From positions 76,902,875-76,966,874 of the forward strand of contig OY776121.1 in assembly GCA_963675135.1 (NCBI GenBank): 64,000 bases of DNA, written 5' to 3'. Positions 59,529-64,000 of the stretch are shown in pieces (position 1 is the stretch's first letter; the number at the start of each line of letters is the position of its first letter). The stretch comes from Galeopsis tetrahit. Taxonomy: Eukaryota; Streptophyta; Magnoliopsida; Lamiales; Lamiaceae. A program made the translations under genes and the position numbers. The notes beneath the pieces are model-generated. The model had not been told where the DNA came from. It was given only the letters and a program-made list of their open reading frames with translations, and made no database searches.

Positions 59529-60251
59529 TGATGTGCCAAAATTTGCACGAGAGGATTATATATCCTCGGGATTAAACGTCCTGTTCTTCGAACACGAATA
59601 ATTGCTTCAGGTGTGTTGCCTTCGTTCAAAAACTTCAAGAACCTGCAAAGAACACGCCGGAGGGGAGTCCGGCGTGGACACTCCGATGCTTAAGTCAGTA
59701 TAGGGCTTATTAATCTCTTCCAAGGATCTCGAGATCCTTGATATATGAAAATAGTTCTTAAAAGATCTCCGAAGGGTATATTGTATTCAGTCTATTAAGT
59801 GCGTAGTGTACGAGTGTCTAACCTGGAAATCTCCTCGATTTTACCTATTTATAGAGATGCTGGCTGGAGAGGAAGTCAAGCCTTCCTCCTTTTTCGGAAC
59901 TACCCGCGAGACTCGGTCCTGCGGAGTGGACGAAGCCTCCTTTCCTCCACTTCCCGAAGACTCGGCCATATCCCTTCTCTTTTGACTTGGTTCCCCCAGA
60001 TAATAGAGGATAAGGTCCACTTTCTATCGAGTCTAAGCCGAAAATAACGGAACCTCCCTACATTCAAGGCTCACGAACTTCCTCCAAAAGTAATTCTTCT
60101 GGAAGCTTCTCTTTGGCCGAAGCTCCCTCCAAAGGGATCTCCCGAGAGGATTTCCCCTCAGAGAATATTACATAATCTGATCCTTTCACTTTTATCTTAT
60201 CCCCTATACACGTGTCGACTCCTTATTAGGTGACATTTTTAGGCCGCATCA
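59529..60251 (-). repeat. 5' LTR of element 2
   Basis: 723 bp. A TATA-like box (TATAAATAG on the minus strand, about 59845-59853) supports this as the promoter LTR. It differs from the other LTR at about four sites (for example 'tttttcgg' versus 'ttttccgg'). Confidence 0.92.
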
Positions 60252-60256
60252 ATATA

Positions 60257-61272
60257 TATAAAAGATATCTTAAAAAATGGACCCCTAAAATATGAAAATA
60301 TTCCTGGGCCTGAATCGATCGCCTCATTGGCCTTACATTAGGACCGGACCTGAATGAAAGAGTAATTAATTTATGATATAGTATTAAAGATATTAGAGAT
60401 AATTGAATAATATATATATATCATTAACTAAAAATTACTAAGAAATAGTTAAATCACAATTAGTTGAAACTAAAATTTAGACTCTAGCTAAAAAGACATT
60501 TATTGTAAACCCACCACAACCCATATATAATTGTTGTGGGTTGTGGTGGGTTTGCATATCTAACTGATCATCTTTTAAAGTCTAAATTCACTAAGCAAAC
60601 GAGCTCTTATTATGAAATAGCCATCCTTTAAAGTCTAAATTCACTAAGCAAACGAGCTCTTATTATGAAATAGCTAGACTTACGTAAATATTTATTAAAT
60701 TATATAATAGTAGAGATGTTTATCGGGCTAGCCCTAACCCTATATATTTTTTATTTTATGCGAACTAATGAAACATAATTTAAAGCAATTTTCGAATGAC
60801 GTCTAACAATATATAAATTTTAAAAAACTAAAAATATAATTTTTTTTTTTTACCAATTTTAGAATTTCTAATTTTTAATTAATAGTTTTTTTAAGATTTT
60901 AAGTTATTTAATTTTAAGAGATTTTTCAGATTTTTAATGTAATTATTATAATTTTTTTGAAAATTTAATGAGATTTTTAGAATTTTTTATTTAGACAATT
61001 TTAGATTTTTGGAATTTTAGAATTTTTTTTATTTTTTATTCGAGTAATTTTTAATTTTATTGAGATTTTTAGAAATTTTTAATATTATTTTTTTATTTTC
61101 AAATTTAAATGATGTAAAATGGACCAAAAATGATGTAAATTGAGCACTGTAAGACATAAATTGAAAAAGTCATAGTTTTTCCTTCCCTTCTTCTACACTA
61201 ATTCATTTTACTTTTTTTTTTTTAGCACTTCTCCTTATGCGTTATATTTATATAGTTATATTAATATTTTAT

Positions 61273-61321
<49 letters not shown>

Positions 61322-62310
61322 CTTAAAAAATGGACCCCTAAAATATGAAAATATTTCTAGGCCTGAATCGATCGCCTCGTTGGCCTTACATTAGGACCGG
61401 ACCTGAATGAAAGAGTAATTAATTTATGATATAGTATTAAAGATATTAGAGATAATTGAATAATATATATATATCATTAACTAAAAATTACTAAGAAATA
61501 GTTAAATGACAATTAGTTGAAACTAAAATTTAGACTCTAGCTAAAAAGACATTTATTGTAAACCCACCACAACCCATATATAATTGTTGTGGGTTGTGGT
61601 GGGTTTGCATATCTAACTGATCATCTTTTAAAGTCTAAATTCACTAAGCAAACGAGCTCTTATTATGAAATAGCCATCCTTTAAAGTCTAAATTCACTAA
61701 GTAAACGAGCTCTTATTATGAAATAGCTAGACTTACGTAAATATTTATTAAATTATATAATAGTAGAGATGTTTATCGGGCTAGCCCTAACCCTATATAT
61801 TTTTTATTTTATGCGAACTAATGAAACATAATTTAAAGCAATTTTTGAATGACGTCTAACAATATATAAATTTTAAAGAACTAAAAATATAATTTATTTT
61901 TTTTTACCAATTTTAGAATTTCTAATTTTTAATTACTAGTTTTTTTTAAGATTTTAAGTTATTTAATTTTAAGAGATTTTTCAGATTTTTAATGTAATTA
62001 TTATAATTGTTTTGAAAATTTAATGAGATTTTTAGAATTTTTTATTTAGACAATTTTAGAATTTTTTTTATTTTTTATTCGAGTAATTTTTAATTTTATT
62101 GAGATTTTTAGAAATTTTTAATATTATTTTTTTATTTTCAAATTTAAATGATGTAAAATGGACCAAAAATGATGTAGATTGAGCACTATAAGACATAAAT
62201 TGAAAAAGTCCTAGTTTTTCCTTCCCTTCTCCTTCACTAATTCTTTTTACTTTTTTTTTTTAGCACTTCTCCTTATGCGTTATATTTATATAGTTATATT
62301 AATATTTTAT

Positions 62311-62347
<37 letters not shown>

Positions 62348-62528
62348 ATATCTTAAAAAATGGACCCCTAAAATATGAAAATATTCCTGGGCCTGAATCG
62401 ATCGCCTCGTTGGCCTTACATTAGGACCGGACCTGAATGAAAGAGTAATTAATTTATGATATAGTATTAAAGATATTAGAGATAGTAATTAATTTATGAT
62501 ATAGTATTAAAGATATTAGAGATAATTG

Positions 62529-62566
<38 letters not shown>

Positions 62567-63326
62567 TTAACTAAAAATTACTAAGAAATAGTTAAATGAC
62601 AATTAGTTGAAACTAAAATTTAGACTTTAGCAAAAAGACATTTATTATAAACCCACCACAACCCATATATAATTGTTGTGGGTTGTGGTGGGTTTGCATA
62701 TCTAACTGATCATCTTTTAAAGTCTAAATTCACTAAGCAAACGAGCTCTTATTATGAAATAGCCATCCTTTAAAGTCTAAATTCACTAAGGGGGTGTTTC
62801 TTTTGGGCTTTGGGTGGTTTTAAAAACCAGATTTTTGAAATCCTGGTTTTTGAAATCCCGATGAATAGTAATATGGGTGTTTCTTTTGGGTTTTGGAATA
62901 GTGAAGGATTTAACTTTATGTCAAATCAAGTTGTAAGATTGAATGAGTTTATATTATTATATTATTGTTTGGTGAGATTATAATGATTAGTTAAATGTAT
63001 TATATTATTGTATTATTATATTATTATAGTATTATTATATTATTGTTGAAAAAGAATATAATGATTGGAGTAATATTATATAGATATAACTTTATGTCAA
63101 ATCAATATGTTTGATAAGGGTGGTTTTGAGTGGATTTTGAAAACCGGTTTTTAAATCCCGAAGTAAAACGGGTTTTGGATCTTGAAATCCAAAACCTGGT
63201 TTTTAAAACCAAAAGGAAACATCCCCTAAGTAAACGAGCTCTTATTATGAAATAGCTAGACTTACGTAAATATTTATTAAATTATATAATAGTAGAGATG
63301 TTTATCGGGCTAGCCCTAACCCTATA
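60257..63326. repeat. Tandem array, 1,053-bp unit, about 3 copies
   Basis: Each unit runs from inside a family-2 hAT element ('tattttttattttatgcg'), out through its right end ('taggaccggacctg') and flanking DNA, to the first about 37 bp of a family-1 hAT element ('gggctagccctaaccctata'), then restarts. Junctions are at about 60744 and 61797, 1,053 bp apart; the last copy continues into a longer family-1 element at 63326. The first copy is split by Tat element 2, and the third by a Tourist MITE. Each unit includes the hairpin 'aaacccaccacaaccca...tgggttgtggtgggttt'. Confidence 0.85.
62790..63226. mobile_element. Tourist-type MITE (PIF/Harbinger)
   Basis: 437 bp. It starts GGGGGTGTTTCTTTTGG and its end mirrors this as CCAAAAGGAAACATCCCC. 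TAA is duplicated (62787-62789 and 63227-63229). The empty site 'cactaagtaaacg' is present in the preceding array unit near 61695, which confirms the insertion. Confidence 0.88.
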
Positions 63327-63474
63327 GGGTCAGCTCTACAGGGCCACGGGCTAAACGGTTTATGACCTTATCCAATTCGTTCTTAATCGGTCTATCAATA
63401 ATTGAGACCTAACCCTATATTTTTTAGAGTTAAACGTATCGACCCAATTATCCCGACCCTTATAAACATCTCTA
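63293..63474. mobile_element. Short hAT family 1 element, copy 3
   Basis: TAGAGATGTTTATCGGGC at the left and CTTATAAACATCTCTA at the right, 182 bp. No 8-bp duplication is visible, consistent with later rearrangement: its left end is shared by the tandem array. Confidence 0.7.
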
Positions 63475-63481
63475 ATTGATA

Positions 63482-63807
63482 CTCCCTCCGTTTTTTATTA
63501 AGTGTCACTTTAACTTTTTAATTATTTTTAAAATAAGTGTCATTCTAGAGTTTTTTCTTTAATTTTGACTATTTTACCCTTATTCATTTACCATAAATAT
63601 TTTTCATAATTAAATTCCACAAAAATTGTTTATACCAAAATTAATTTGATTTATTAATACTAGCTACATTCTTGACCACATTCTTTATCAAACAAAATTT
63701 TTATAATTAAAATTAGTATAATTAATGAAGGGTAATATAGACCATAATTTATAATCTTAATTTGTTGAAAAAAAGCTAAAATGACACTTATTAAAAAATG
63801 GAGGGAG
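63482..63807. mobile_element. Stowaway-type MITE
   Basis: Starts CTCCCTCCGTTTTTTATTAA and ends AATAAGTGTCA's mirror: the right end reads TTAAAAAATGGAGGGAG. TA flanks both sides (63480-63481 and 63808-63809). About 326 bp. Confidence 0.85.
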
Positions 63808-64000
63808 TACTATATATGATAAGGAAATTTCCAAAAGCATATCATTCAAGCCATCCAAGAAATTATAACAAAATTGTCCCAAAATAGCAAGTCATCCCTC
63901 CCCTCCCTCCAAATTTTTATTCTACTACACCAGTATTGTATTCCAAAACACTCCATCTTTAGTTGTATGTCATAAAGAGTTCTACATGGGTATGGTGACA

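Larger units (their letters stand above)
49005..60251 (-). mobile_element. Ty3/Gypsy Tat-type LTR retrotransposon, element 2
   Basis: 11,247 bp on the minus strand, with two 723-bp LTRs and a 5-bp duplication ATATA (49000-49004 and 60252-60256). Order along its own strand: LTR, primer site, gag-PR-RT-RNase H, archaeal-type RNase H, integrase, 120-bp tandem repeats, antisense ORF, polypurine tract, LTR. The LTRs differ at about four sites by eye. The double RNase H is diagnostic of the Tat lineage. Confidence 0.93.
48399..60352. mobile_element. hAT family 2, copy 2, split by Tat element 2
   Basis: The left part (48399-49004) starts CAGGCCGGTCCTAAG. The right part (60257-60352) ends TTAGGACCGGACCTG. 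Together they align with the family-2 copy at 45499. The retrotransposon sits in the internal TA run. Flanking bases around 'atgaaa' suggest a degraded target duplication. Confidence 0.8.

Noticed and set aside
1..64000. tRNA, rRNA or organelle-derived insert
   Set aside because: No cloverleaf with A/B boxes, no rRNA words and no organelle gene recognised; an unaided scan could miss a short one.

Overview
This is plant nuclear DNA, most likely from a eudicot. The evidence is intron-rich genes for plant-specific families, an AT-rich background, two nested Ty3/Gypsy retrotransposons of the Tat type, and many MITEs. An apparently intact CCaMK gene suggests a species that still forms arbuscular mycorrhiza, which argues against Brassicaceae. 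I cannot name the species.

Layout. About 3.5-20.7 kb is a gene island with four genes: a FAR1/FHY3-type transcription factor closest to FRS3 (+, 4 coding exons), CCaMK (-, 7 exons), an EIN3/EIL ethylene-response factor (-, intronless CDS) and an AGO6-like Argonaute of the RNA-directed DNA methylation pathway (-, 22 coding exons). I rebuilt the multi-exon genes by hand from splice signals, reading-phase continuity and family conservation. All four read as full length. The 0-3 kb flank holds a foldback element with inverted arms of tandem repeats and a nested Stowaway MITE.

From about 23.5 kb to the end I see no host gene. The region is nested transposons. Tat element 1 (24518-36024, + strand) has nearly identical 769-bp LTRs but a ruined gag-pol. 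Tat element 2 (49005-60251, - strand) has 723-bp LTRs and a gag-pol broken only by one in-frame TAA. Both carry, antisense to gag-pol and between pol and the 3' LTR, a three-exon gene that is open in both and shares intron positions and phases. Both also carry element-specific tandem repeats and a shared non-coding motif just after pol. Between them lie four MULE-like elements (36.4-41.1 kb; three have perfect 9-bp target duplications and sit 63 bp apart), two adjacent PIF/Harbinger-type elements sharing one TAA, two non-autonomous hAT families with 8-bp target duplications, and a 0.2-kb hairpin. The right end (60.2-63.5 kb) is a 1,053-bp tandem array that joins parts of two different hAT MITEs.

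The four host genes do not form one pathway: light/development (FRS), symbiotic calcium decoding (CCaMK), ethylene response (EIL) and transposon silencing (AGO6). The observations most worth following are the open antisense gene inside an otherwise dead but very recent retrotransposon, its conservation in a diverged relative, and the ordered MULE cluster.
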